A DNA stretch of 64,000 nucleotides from Cumulibacter manganitolerans (GTDB lineage Bacteria > Actinomycetota > Actinomycetes > Mycobacteriales > Antricoccaceae). A model generated the notes under the pieces. That model was given only the letters and a program-made list of their open reading frames with translations, was not told the origin of the DNA and ran no database searches. Made by a program: the position numbers and the translations under genes. Positions 25,340 to 33,369 of the stretch are shown in pieces (position 1 is the stretch's first letter; every line of letters begins with the position of its first letter). The stretch lies in contig NZ_WBKP01000008.1 in the NCBI RefSeq assembly GCF_009602465.1, positions 1 to 64,000 on the forward strand, read 5' to 3'.

Positions 25340-26194
25340 ATGCCAGAGCTACCCGAGGTCGAGGCGCTCGCCCATCACCTGCGCGAGCACATGACCGGAA
25401 AGTTCGTCGAGCGGATCGACCTCGCCGCGATCTCCGCGATCAAGACCTTCGACCCGCCGTTCACCGCGCTGCAGGGCCTGAGCGTCTCGGGAGTGGGACG
25501 GCACGGGAAGTTCCTCGACATCGATGTCGACGGCATCCACCTGGTCATCCATCTGGCGCGCGCCGGGTGGCTGCGCTGGAGCGACGAGCTGCCGAAGGCC
25601 CCGCCGCGGCCGGGCCGCGGGCCGCTCGCGCTGCGCCTGCATCTGGACGACGGCAGCGGCTTCGACCTCACCGAGGCCGGCACGAAGAAGGGCCTGGCGG
25701 TGTACGTCGTCCGCGACCCGCACGAGGTGCCCGGCATCGCCCGGCTCGGCCCGGACGCGCTGGGCATCGACGCGGCCTCGCTGAAGGTGCTGCTGGCCAC
25801 GCAGAGCGGCCGGATCAAGAACACGCTCGTGGACCAGAGAGTGATCGCGGGAATCGGCAACGCCTACAGCGACGAGATCCTGCACGCCGCACGCCTCTCG
25901 CCGTTCAAGATCGCCAACAAGCTCACCGACGAGGAGCTCGACGTCCTGGCGAGCGCGATCGTGCAGGTCGAGTCGGACGCCGTCGCACGATCGGTCGGAC
26001 AGAAGGCGGCCTCGTTGAAGGCCGAGAAGCGCACCGGACTGAAGGTGCACGCGCGCACCGGCCTGCCGTGCCCCGACTGCGGCGACCTGATCGCCGAGAT
26101 CTCGCTGGCCGACAAGAGCTACCAGTACTGCCCGACCTGCCAGACCGGCGGCCGCAAGCTCAACGACCGGCGGATGGACCGGCTGCTGAAGTAG
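25340..26194 (+). CDS. Formamidopyrimidine-DNA glycosylase family (Fpg/Nei)
   Basis: Base-excision enzyme removing oxidised bases; 284 residues. The Pro1-Glu2 catalytic pair follows Met (MPELPEVE), a strongly conserved processed start. The helix-two-turn-helix region is VIAGIGNAYSDEILHAARLSPF, and the zinc finger is CPDCG-(x16)-YCPTCQTGGR. The asparagine in GNAYSDE contacts the phosphate. Actinobacteria keep several paralogues, and this one may be an Nei-like or divergent Fpg, since the middle is shortened. CACGAT lies six bases before the ATG. Confidence 0.9.
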   Translation: MPELPEVEALAHHLREHMTGKFVERIDLAAISAIKTFDPPFTALQGLSVSGVGRHGKFLDIDVDGIHLVIHLARAGWLRWSDELPKAPPRPGRGPLALRLHLDDGSGFDLTEAGTKKGLAVYVVRDPHEVPGIARLGPDALGIDAASLKVLLATQSGRIKNTLVDQRVIAGIGNAYSDEILHAARLSPFKIANKLTDEELDVLASAIVQVESDAVARSVGQKAASLKAEKRTGLKVHARTGLPCPDCGDLIAEISLADKSYQYCPTCQTGGRKLNDRRMDRLLK

Positions 26195-27596
26195 CCACCG
26201 CCGGTGCCGTGTCGCCGGCGACCTCCTCGGCCGAGAGCGGCAGGCTGCGGTGACGCGGCAGCAGGATCGCCAGCAGCGACACGCAGCTGCCGCTGATCAG
26301 GACGACGAGCCAGGTGTGGTGGAAGCCCTGCAGGCCCCCGTGCTGGGCGAGGAGGGCGATGGTGAGGCTGACGCCGAACGTCGTGCCGAGGTTGCGCGTC
26401 GCCTGGCTCACCGCCGAGCCTTGTCCCAGTCGGTTCGGGGGCAGGTCCTTCACGGCGGCCGAGCCGAGCTGCGGCATGCACATCGACACGCCGACCGCAC
26501 CGATCACGGTCGCCGGCAGGAAGGTCGCCGCCCACGCCGGCTCGGCGTCGGCGCGCAGCATCAGCCACACGGATGCGCTCGCCCACACCAGACCACCGGG
26601 GAGCAGGATCGCGCGCTGCCCGACCCGGCCGGCCAGCCGACCCATGCGCGGCGCCAGTATCGCGACGATCGTCGGACCGATGGACACGGCGAGGCCCGCC
26701 TGCAGGATCGAGTAGTGCCACACGCCGGTCAGGAACAGGATGTTGCCGAGGAACAGCGTGCTGAACCCGACGGAGTAGATCAGCATCGCGGTGTTGGCGA
26801 CCGAGAAGTTGGCCGAGCGGAACAGCCGGAGGTCGAGCACCGGCGCGCTCACCCGGGCGCACCGCCAGACGAAGACGCCGACCACGAGGATCCCTGCGGT
26901 GATGGTGCCGAGGACCACGGGAGACGCCCAGCCGTCGCCCTCGCTGTGCACGATGCCGTAGCTGATGCACGACAGCGCGACGATCAACAGAGCGGCGCCG
27001 AACGGGTCCGGGATCGGTCCCGAGTTGCGCTCGCGCCCCTCGGGCAGCACCCGCCGGCTGAGCAGCCAGCTGAAGACGCCGACCGGCAGGTTGATGAAGA
27101 ACGCCCACCGCCAGTCGAGCCGCTCGACCACCAGTGAGCCGAGCGACGGACCGGCCGCGCCGGCAACGGCGCCCACCGCGCCCCAGACGGCCACGGCGCG
27201 CGGCACCTGCTCCTTGGGGAACGACTGCAGGACGACCGCCAGCGAGGACGGCACCATCGCAGCGGCGCCGACCGCCTGCAGCACCCGGCTGGCGACCAGC
27301 ATCGGCACGCTGACCGCCAGCCCGCAGAGCATCGACGCCGCGGTGAACAGGACCACCGCCCCGAGAAACAGCCGGCGTCGCCCGATCCGGTCGGCCAGCC
27401 GCCCGGCCGGGATCAGCAGCGCGGCGAAGGTGATCGTGTAGGCGTTGAGCACCCAGGAGAGGCCGCCGGGGCCGACGTCGCGGAACGTCGCGCCGATCGA
27501 CGGGAACGCCACGTACAGGATCGTGGTGTCCAGGAAGACCGCGAACATCGCCATTCCGGTGGCGAGCAGGACCAGTGCCGGACGTCGAGATTCCAT
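26160..27596 (-). CDS. MFS transporter, DHA2 (EmrB/QacA) family
   Basis: Proton-coupled multidrug-type exporter of 478 residues with about 14 hydrophobic helices. Motifs: VFLDTTILYVAFPSIG (helix 1), GRLADRIGRRRLFLGA (motif A), GPSLGSLVVERLDWRWAFFINLPVG (motif C region). Substrate unknown. The ATG at 27596 has a GGAG ribosome site five bases away; a GTG at 27602 is the alternative. The upstream region carries an AT-rich CGGTA-N12-TACCG inverted repeat, an operator candidate. The 3' end overlaps the convergent fpg by 35 bp. Confidence 0.88.
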   Translation of the reverse strand: MESRRPALVLLATGMAMFAVFLDTTILYVAFPSIGATFRDVGPGGLSWVLNAYTITFAALLIPAGRLADRIGRRRLFLGAVVLFTAASMLCGLAVSVPMLVASRVLQAVGAAAMVPSSLAVVLQSFPKEQVPRAVAVWGAVGAVAGAAGPSLGSLVVERLDWRWAFFINLPVGVFSWLLSRRVLPEGRERNSGPIPDPFGAALLIVALSCISYGIVHSEGDGWASPVVLGTITAGILVVGVFVWRCARVSAPVLDLRLFRSANFSVANTAMLIYSVGFSTLFLGNILFLTGVWHYSILQAGLAVSIGPTIVAILAPRMGRLAGRVGQRAILLPGGLVWASASVWLMLRADAEPAWAATFLPATVIGAVGVSMCMPQLGSAAVKDLPPNRLGQGSAVSQATRNLGTTFGVSLTIALLAQHGGLQGFHHTWLVVLISGSCVSLLAILLPRHRSLPLSAEEVAGDTAPAVATSAAGPSAGR

Positions 27597-27607
27597 GGCC
27601 ACTCCAT

Positions 27608-27629
27608 CGGTATAAAATATAAACTACCG
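27608..27629. promoter_or_regulatory. AT-rich inverted repeat upstream of the MFS exporter
   Basis: CGGTA (27608-27612) and TACCG (27625-27629) flank a 12-bp A/T-only stretch apart from one C, inside very GC-rich DNA. It is immediately upstream of the exporter start, so it may be both a -10 region and an operator. The HxlR gene at 28166 is a candidate partner. Confidence 0.5.
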
Positions 27630-27674
27630 ACAACGTACGCGACGATCCTGCGAGGGCGCCAGCCCTCGGTGGAC

Positions 27675-27721
27675 AAAAAACCGGCGACCCGGCACCGGTG
27701 CCTCCGGTGCCGGGCCGCCGG
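27675..27721 (-). terminator. Rho-independent terminator after the rhodanese gene
   Basis: On the minus strand, an extended GC stem (inner CCCGGCACCGG / CCGGTGCCGGG with a 5-nt loop; outer CCGGCG/CGCCGG) is followed by six T residues. It starts about 17 bp after the rhodanese stop. The stem-plus-T-tract form is rare in this window. Confidence 0.9.
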
Positions 27722-27737
27722 CCGGTTCGAGAAGTGG

Positions 27738-28064
27738 CTAGATGACGGTGGGCTTGGCGCCGGAGCCGCTGGTCATCGGCTTGCCGGAGGCCTCCCAGGC
27801 GCGCATGCCGCCGTCCACGTTGACGGCCTCGATACCGCTGCTGTTGAGGAACTCCGTCGCGCGGGCGCTGCGGCCCCCGGAGCGGCAGACCACGTAGATG
27901 GGATCACCCTCCGGCAGCTCCGAGAGCCGCTGCGGGACGTCGGTCAGGGGGATGTGTACGGCGCCGTCGATGTGTCCGGCCTGCCACTCGTCGTCCTCGC
28001 GTACGTCGAGGATGGCGGCGTCGGCGGGCAGCTGGTCAACGGAGGCCTGCGGAATGCTCGTCAT
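27738..28064 (-). CDS. Rhodanese-like domain protein
   Basis: Single rhodanese domain of 108 residues with the catalytic cysteine in VCRSGGRSARA. Such proteins transfer sulfane sulfur or buffer thiols; the acceptor is unknown. Opening DQLPADAAILDVREDDEWQAGHI is typical of the short PspE/GlpE-like group. It lies opposite the HxlR regulator (promoters diverge across 100 bp) and ends in a strong terminator. CAGGAT precedes the ATG by six bases. Confidence 0.9.
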   Translation of the reverse strand: MTSIPQASVDQLPADAAILDVREDDEWQAGHIDGAVHIPLTDVPQRLSELPEGDPIYVVCRSGGRSARATEFLNSSGIEAVNVDGGMRAWEASGKPMTSGSGAKPTVI

Positions 28065-28165
28065 GCCCCGATCCTGCCACGCGGCAGAGGCCGACCGCGC
28101 GCGAGCAGGCCGGCAACCCCGCTGCGGCGATATAATTCATCAACCGACTGCGGAGGGAGAGGCGC

Positions 28166-28816
28166 ATGGTGGAGACGGCCCGCGCGGCGCGCACCTACGG
28201 GCAGTTCTGCCCCGTGGCCGCGGCCCTCGACGTCCTCGGTGACCGCTGGGTCCTGCTGATCCTGCGCGAGATGCTGTACGGCCCGCGCCGGTTCTCCGAG
28301 ATCAAGCAGGCCTGCCCCGGGATCGCGCCGAACCTGCTGACCGAACGGCTGCGCACCCTCGCCGCGCGGGGGCTGGTCGCGGCGACGCCGTCCGGCTACG
28401 AGCTGACCGAGGCCGGCCGCGGCGCCGGACCGGTGCTGCGCGCCCTGGCCCGGTTCGGCGTCGACCACATCGATACCGGGCACCTCGTCACCGGAGATCC
28501 GCGCGAGACCGGCGCGTTCCGGATGGCGCGCGGCTTCCTGCAGCCCTACCAGCATGCGACCCTGCCGCCGATGCGGGTGCGCGTGGTCGCCCCCGACGCG
28601 TCGACCGTGGACCTGGTCAAGGGGCCGGCCGATGAGCGGGCCGACCTCGAGCCGTCGGCCGGCACTCCTGACGTGACCGTCGCCCTCGACGCCGAGGCAT
28701 TGTGGCTGGCCCGCCGCGACGGCACCCCGCTGCACTGCGCGCCGCAGGGCGACCCGGAGCTCGTCGAGGCCTTCCTCGAGGCCTTCGGCCTGCAGGGCCT
28801 CGTCTCCGAGAACTGA
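28166..28816 (+). CDS. HxlR family transcriptional regulator
   Basis: 216 residues. The N-terminal HxlR winged helix (about 10-100) has FCPVAAALDVLGDRWVLLIL, the conserved cysteine of the family and the recognition helix region NLLTERLRTLAARGLV. A C-terminal 100 residues (SCP2-like in many actinobacterial members) may bind a small molecule. HxlR proteins sense electrophiles or redox changes. A canonical TATAAT sits at 28130-28135, about 30 bp before the ATG, which has a GGAGG ribosome site. Confidence 0.88.
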   Translation: MVETARAARTYGQFCPVAAALDVLGDRWVLLILREMLYGPRRFSEIKQACPGIAPNLLTERLRTLAARGLVAATPSGYELTEAGRGAGPVLRALARFGVDHIDTGHLVTGDPRETGAFRMARGFLQPYQHATLPPMRVRVVAPDASTVDLVKGPADERADLEPSAGTPDVTVALDAEALWLARRDGTPLHCAPQGDPELVEAFLEAFGLQGLVSEN

Positions 28817-28819
28817 CGT

Positions 28820-28871
28820 GCGGCGTACTTCGGTACCGAATCACCACGATTCCGGTACCGCAGTACGCCGC
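28820..28871. terminator. 52-bp nested palindrome between convergent genes
   Basis: Outer arms GCGGCGTACT/AGTACGCCGC, inner CGGTACCGAATC/GATTCCGGTACCG with one bulge, loop ACCAC. It starts 4 bp after the HxlR stop and ends 12 bp before the opposing hydrolase stop. Symmetry allows termination in both directions; no T-tract. Confidence 0.75.
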
Positions 28872-28883
28872 GAGTCGGGCGCG

Positions 28884-29765
28884 TCAGCGGGGTACGGCGC
28901 CGAGCGCGAGCTGCGCGATCTCGTCGGCGATCTGCTCCCACAGCTCCTCGGGCAGGTCGTGCCCCATCCCGTCGTACGCCACGAACCGCGACCCGGGGAT
29001 CGCGGCCGCCGTGGCCTCGCCGCCGGAGACGGCGATCAACGGATCGTCCGCGCCGTGGATGACCAGGGCCGGCACCGACAGCCCGCGCAGCGCCGGTGTG
29101 CGGTCGGGGCTGACCGCGATCGCGGCGAACTGGCGGGCCGTGCCGACCGGGTAGACGGCGCGGTCGAACGCCGCGGCGTGCCGGGCGCGCACCGCCTCCT
29201 CGTCGAAGGCGAAGCCGGGGGAGCCGATCACCCGGCTGTCGGCCGTGAGCTTGTCGATCGCCTGGGCGCGGTCGAGCGGTACGGGCGTCATCAGCGCCGC
29301 GGTCGCCTCGGCGGTCGCCGCGCCGACCGCCCGGTCGCCGGTGGTCGACATGATGGAGGTCAGCGACGCCACGCGCTGCGGGAAGTCCAGCGCCAGCTGC
29401 TGGACGATCATGCCGCCCATCGACATCCCGACCACGTGCGCCTGGTCGATGCCCAGCGCGTCCAGCAGCCCGGCGGCGTCGGCGGCGAGGTCGCGCAGCG
29501 TGTACGTCACGCTCGAGAGATCACCGCCGCGCACCGCGGACAGGTCGGGCGCCGGGGCGTCGTCCAAGTGCGTCGACAGCCCGCTGTCGCGGTTGTCGTA
29601 GCGGATGACCCGCAGGCCACGGGACGCGAGCGCGTCGCAGAAGCCGTCACGCCACCCGGTCAGCTGCATGCCCAGGCCCGCGACGAGCAGCAGCGGGGGC
29701 GCACCGGCATCCCCGCGCTCGTCGAAGGCCAGCTCGAGCCCGTTCGCCTCAATCGTCTGCACCAT
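28884..29765 (-). CDS. Alpha/beta hydrolase
   Basis: 293 residues. Oxyanion region LLVAGLGMQLTGW, strand DNRDSGLSTH, nucleophile elbow VGMSMGGMI (Ser about 117), acid in VIHGADDPLI, histidine in YDGMGHDLPEEL. This is the DUF1057/TesD-like group frequent next to fatty-acid genes, with unknown substrate. CAGGAG precedes the ATG. It lies 31 bp downstream of the AMP ligase on the same strand and is likely in its operon. Confidence 0.88.
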   Translation of the reverse strand: MVQTIEANGLELAFDERGDAGAPPLLLVAGLGMQLTGWRDGFCDALASRGLRVIRYDNRDSGLSTHLDDAPAPDLSAVRGGDLSSVTYTLRDLAADAAGLLDALGIDQAHVVGMSMGGMIVQQLALDFPQRVASLTSIMSTTGDRAVGAATAEATAALMTPVPLDRAQAIDKLTADSRVIGSPGFAFDEEAVRARHAAAFDRAVYPVGTARQFAAIAVSPDRTPALRGLSVPALVIHGADDPLIAVSGGEATAAAIPGSRFVAYDGMGHDLPEELWEQIADEIAQLALGAVPR

Positions 29766-29796
29766 GTGCGTGATCAGCTCCTGCTCTGCGTCGGGG

Positions 29797-31431
29797 CTAT
29801 GCGGTCGGCAGCTTGTAGTCGCTGAACTGGCTGCGCAGGTCCTTCTTGCTCATCTTGCCCACGCTCGTCTTGGGCACCTCGTCGATGAACTCGATGGCGT
29901 CGGGCATCCACCACTTGGCGATCTGCGGCGCGAGGAACTCCTTCACGTCGTCGGCGCTCATCTGCTCGCCCGGCTCGAGCACGACGCACGCCAACGGGCG
30001 CTCGTCCCACTTCGGGTGCGGGATGCCGATGACCGCGGCCTCGCGGATCTTCGGGTGGCCCATCAGGATGTTCTCGATGTCCACCGAGGAGATCCACTCG
30101 CCACCGGACTTGACGAGGTCCTTCGTGCGGTCGGCGATCCGGATCGAGCCGTACGGGTCGATGGCGGCGACGTCGCCGGTCGACATCCAGCCGTCCTCGG
30201 TGCACAGGGTGACACCGGCGTCCGGCTTGTAGTAGTCGCGGGCGATCCAGGGCCCACGCACCTGCAGGTCGCCGGTCGTGGCGTCGTCCCACGGCAACGG
30301 GGTCGTGGTGTCGGGCTCGACGATGCGGAACTCGACGCCGGGGAACGGGGTGCCGGCGCGGGCGCGGTGCGGCAGCAGCTCGTCCTCGGTCTTGCCGTCG
30401 AGCCGCGGGTCGATGACGGCCCCGGTGGCGACCGGGTTGGTCTCGGTCATGCCCCACGCCTGCCACACGAGGACGTCGACGCGGCGCCACTCGGTGATCA
30501 GACCGGCCGGCACCGCCGACCCGCCGCACAGGATGCGGTCGAGCTTGCTGAAGTCGTACTGATCGAACAGCGGGACGATGCCCTGCCAGATCGTCGGCAC
30601 GCCGGCCGCGAGGGTGACGCCCTCGTCGACGATGAGCTTGGAAAGCCCGTGCGGGGTCATGTCGGACGCCGGCAGCACCAGGTTGGCGCCGACCATCGGC
30701 CCGGAGTGGATGAAGCCCCAGGCGTTGGCGTGGAACATCGGGACCACGGGCATGACGGTGTCCGACGGCTTGACGCCGATGCCGGCGGTCGAGGTGCCCG
30801 CCATCGCGTGCAGCCACATCGAGCGGTGCGAGTACAGCACGCCCTTGGGGTTGCCGGTCGTGCCGGAGGTGTAGCAGAACGCGACCGCGCTGTTCTCGTC
30901 GGGCGCCTCGAATTCGCCCTCGCGCGGCGCGGCGGCGGCCAGCAGCGTCTCGTAGTCGTAGAACTCGTCGTCGTCCGGGACCTCCGGGCCGTCCTGGCCT
31001 TCGGGGATGTCGTCGATGACGATGTACTTGGTGACGACGGGCAGCTTCTCGCGCAGCGGCAGCAGCAGCGGCAGCAGCGACCGGTCGACGAAGATCGCCT
31101 GGTCACCGGCGTGGTTGGCGATGTACTCGATCTGCTGCGGGAACAGCCGGATGTTCAGGGTGTGCAGCACGCGGCCGGTGCACGGCGCCGCGTAGTACAG
31201 CTCCAGATGCTGCACGTGGTTCCAGCAGAAGGTGCCGATGACGGCGTCCTTCTCCAGCCCGAGGTCGTCGAGGACGGTGGCGAGGCGGCGGATCCGCTGG
31301 CACACCTCGGCGTAGGTGTAACGGCTCGGCCTGGGTCCGCCGGTGACCACCGTGTGGTCCGGATAGAGCTGTTCCATCCGGTTGAAGATGTTGACGAGCG
31401 TCAGCTGGTAGTCCTGCATGAGCCCCTGCAT
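29797..31431 (-). CDS. Long-chain fatty-acid-CoA ligase family (AMP-binding)
   Basis: Activates a fatty or aromatic acid as acyl-AMP and then acyl-CoA; 544 residues. Motifs: YTSGTTGNPKGVLYSH (P-loop), WQAWGMTETNP, DGWMSTGDVAAIDPYGSI, RTKDLVKSGGEWIS and the catalytic lysine in SVGKMSKKDLRSQF. The WISS(V)DIEN hinge marks the medium/long-chain group. The ATG at 31431 has an AAAGG ribosome site. Followed by the alpha/beta hydrolase. A second ligase is at 41024 and a third at the window end. Confidence 0.9.
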   Translation of the reverse strand: MQGLMQDYQLTLVNIFNRMEQLYPDHTVVTGGPRPSRYTYAEVCQRIRRLATVLDDLGLEKDAVIGTFCWNHVQHLELYYAAPCTGRVLHTLNIRLFPQQIEYIANHAGDQAIFVDRSLLPLLLPLREKLPVVTKYIVIDDIPEGQDGPEVPDDDEFYDYETLLAAAAPREGEFEAPDENSAVAFCYTSGTTGNPKGVLYSHRSMWLHAMAGTSTAGIGVKPSDTVMPVVPMFHANAWGFIHSGPMVGANLVLPASDMTPHGLSKLIVDEGVTLAAGVPTIWQGIVPLFDQYDFSKLDRILCGGSAVPAGLITEWRRVDVLVWQAWGMTETNPVATGAVIDPRLDGKTEDELLPHRARAGTPFPGVEFRIVEPDTTTPLPWDDATTGDLQVRGPWIARDYYKPDAGVTLCTEDGWMSTGDVAAIDPYGSIRIADRTKDLVKSGGEWISSVDIENILMGHPKIREAAVIGIPHPKWDERPLACVVLEPGEQMSADDVKEFLAPQIAKWWMPDAIEFIDEVPKTSVGKMSKKDLRSQFSDYKLPTA

Positions 31432-31578
31432 GGCGGTGCACCTTTCGTTGCTGCGCTCGTGGGGACGAGCGACCCCGTGCTCCGCGGCGGCGTACCGGCA
31501 GGTCGCGACCGCGGATGTTCTCAGCATGATAGTTGGCTCACACGGGTCGGGTGCCACCCGCTGCCCGCTCGGAAGGGC

Positions 31579-32010
31579 TCAGGCAGCCGGGGCGCGACCC
31601 GCTGCCGGCTCGGGGCTGTCTGCTCGGGCGGCGCGGCGTCGTGCGGTCAGTAGAACCACCGCGCGCCAGCCGAGCAGCAGGACGCCGAGGGTGATCGTCG
31701 CGACGATCACGAACGCGAGCGCCGTCCCCTCACCGGCCAACCGCCGGAGGACCATGCCGACGGCCACCGTGCACAGCCAGATCGGGACACCGGCGGTCAT
31801 CGACCGCGCCCAGCCGCCGCTCGCGCCGGTCCGCCGCCGCGCGGTGAGCGCCGCGGCGAGCGCCCACCCGACGAGCAGCCCTACGAGGAACGGCCAGGCG
31901 GTGTGCACCACCCCGGACGCGGTGATGCCCTCGGCGTGGCTCGCTCGGCCGATCGTGGCGAACACGACGGTGAGCACGACGTCCAGGGCGAGGGCAGCGG
32001 CTATCGGCAT
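31579..32010 (-). CDS. DUF3054 family membrane protein
   Basis: 143 residues with four hydrophobic helices (about 3-20, 38-55, 72-90, 98-118) and a basic, Ala-rich C-terminus. It matches the actinobacterial DUF3054 family of unknown function; helix 1 begins PIAAALALDVVLTVVFATIG. TAACCT seven bases before the ATG suggests leaderless transcription. It diverges from the DUF5926 gene at 32158 and precedes the acyl-CoA ligase by 147 bp. Confidence 0.8.
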   Translation of the reverse strand: MPIAAALALDVVLTVVFATIGRASHAEGITASGVVHTAWPFLVGLLVGWALAAALTARRRTGASGGWARSMTAGVPIWLCTVAVGMVLRRLAGEGTALAFVIVATITLGVLLLGWRAVVLLTARRRAARADSPEPAAGRAPAA

Positions 32011-32157
32011 GCGCTCGAGGTTACGTCGCCGCGCTGTGCGCCGACCCGCGGCGGCGCGGCTCCGGGCGCGACGAGCCGGCAGCGCGTGAGGTGACCGGCC
32101 TGCGGCGGCCGGCGCTGGGCGCGGGCGTCGGGTGGTGCGCCCCTAGACTCGCTCCCC

Positions 32158-33054
32158 ATGAGCAAGAAGTCCGAGCGGATGAAGAAGAACGCCGAGCGCC
32201 ACGCCTCGTCCGGCAGGCCGAAGCGCGAGCGCGTCAAGCGCGTCGACCGGCCCATCGTGGCGCGCTCGTTCGAGGGCACCCCCAGCGAGTGCGACTGGAT
32301 CGCGCTGCGCGAGCTGGTGCCGGCGGCGACCGCGCCGCTGTCGCTGAAGACGGACCCTGGCCGCCCGGTCATCCTCGGCACCGTGCTGCCCATGGCCGTG
32401 CCGGCGATGGTCCGCGAGGACGGCTCGATCCTGGTCGCGGCGCAGACCACGATCCCGTCGTCCGACCCGTCGCGGGACATCGCGCACGCGATCGTGCGTG
32501 CCCTCGAGGCCAAGCCCGGCGACCTGCTGCCGATCGAGAGCGCGCCGCTGGACGGGCCGACCCTGGCCGACCTGCTCACCGACGCGCCGCTCGAGGTGAC
32601 CGTGCACGACGACTTCTCGTTCTGGCTGGTGGACGCCGACAACCAGTCGGCCGAGGTGAAGGCCTCCCTCGAGCGCGCCAACGCGACGGCGTTCCCGACC
32701 GTGCGGCTGCAGGGCGTCGAGGCGGCGTACTGGTGCGCGCCCGGCCCGAAGGCGCACGTCCGCTGGCCCATGCCGTACGCCGAGGACGCGCTGCTCGACG
32801 CGATGGCCAGGCTGTCGGCGGCCGGGCAGCTCACCCTGGGTGAGGACACCAAGTTCGCGGGCCAGTTCCGCGGCCACGGTGTGCTGGTGCCGGTGTGGGA
32901 CGTGCCGATCGACGCGCACCCGAGCGAGTTCGAGAAGCCGGCCGCTGAGCTGCTCGCCCGCCTCGAGGAGGCCGTGTCGAACGACGCGCCGCTGACCGAG
33001 GCGGAGCGCCGCGCGCGGGCCGGCATCATCGGCCGCCAGGTCGCCCTCCGCTAG
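32158..33054 (+). CDS. DUF5926 family protein
   Basis: 298 residues, soluble, acidic, with a basic lysine-rich N-terminus (MSKKSERMKKNAERHA). It fits the actinobacterial DUF5926 family (opening RPIVARSFEGTPSECDWIALRELVPAATAPL). The N-terminal segment might bind nucleic acid; otherwise the function is unknown. TAGACT ends eight bases before the ATG. It is followed by a 315-bp gap filled with repeats. Confidence 0.85.
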   Translation: MSKKSERMKKNAERHASSGRPKRERVKRVDRPIVARSFEGTPSECDWIALRELVPAATAPLSLKTDPGRPVILGTVLPMAVPAMVREDGSILVAAQTTIPSSDPSRDIAHAIVRALEAKPGDLLPIESAPLDGPTLADLLTDAPLEVTVHDDFSFWLVDADNQSAEVKASLERANATAFPTVRLQGVEAAYWCAPGPKAHVRWPMPYAEDALLDAMARLSAAGQLTLGEDTKFAGQFRGHGVLVPVWDVPIDAHPSEFEKPAAELLARLEEAVSNDAPLTEAERRARAGIIGRQVALR

Positions 33055-33111
33055 CAGCGTCCTCGGCCTGCGTCGTCGACGCTGCCCTTCCCGGTCGTCG
33101 ACGCTGCCATT

Positions 33112-33339
33112 CACGGTCGTCGAGCGAGCCGGAGCCGCTAGGCGGAGGCGACGTCGAGACGCGGCGCGGTGAACGGTCGGCGTGCGGCGTCTCGACGTCG
33201 CTCGTTCCTCGCTCGCTCGACGACCGTTGAACAGCCGGCGGACGCTACGGGTCTGCGGCGCACCCCGCGGTCGGCGGAGGATTCCACGGTCGTCGAGCGA
33301 GCCGGAGCCGCTAGGCGGAGGCGACGTCGAGACGCGGCG
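33112..33339. repeat. 55-bp repeat: two direct copies and one inverted variant
   Basis: Direct copies at 33112-33166 and 33285-33339 are essentially identical over 55 bp (starting CACGGTCGTCGAGCGAGCC). A shorter inverted copy lies between them at 33185-33229. Upstream, 33072-33110 has two tandem GTCGTCGACGCTGCC units. The gap between the convergent DUF5926 and DUF885 genes (33055-33369) holds no gene, only these repeats. Copy 1 and the inverted copy could fold into a long stem. Confidence 0.85.
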
Positions 33340-33369
33340 GGGTCGAATGCATAGCCCGTGACCGAGCCG

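Noticed and set aside
26160-26194. Conflict between fpg and the MFS gene ends
   Set aside because: Not an error. Both stop codons are clear and the C-terminal tails simply overlap by 35 bp, as with purU and the FkbM-like gene.
33072-33339. CRISPR-like array
   Set aside because: Only two direct copies and one inverted copy, unequal spacing, no unique spacers and no cas genes nearby.
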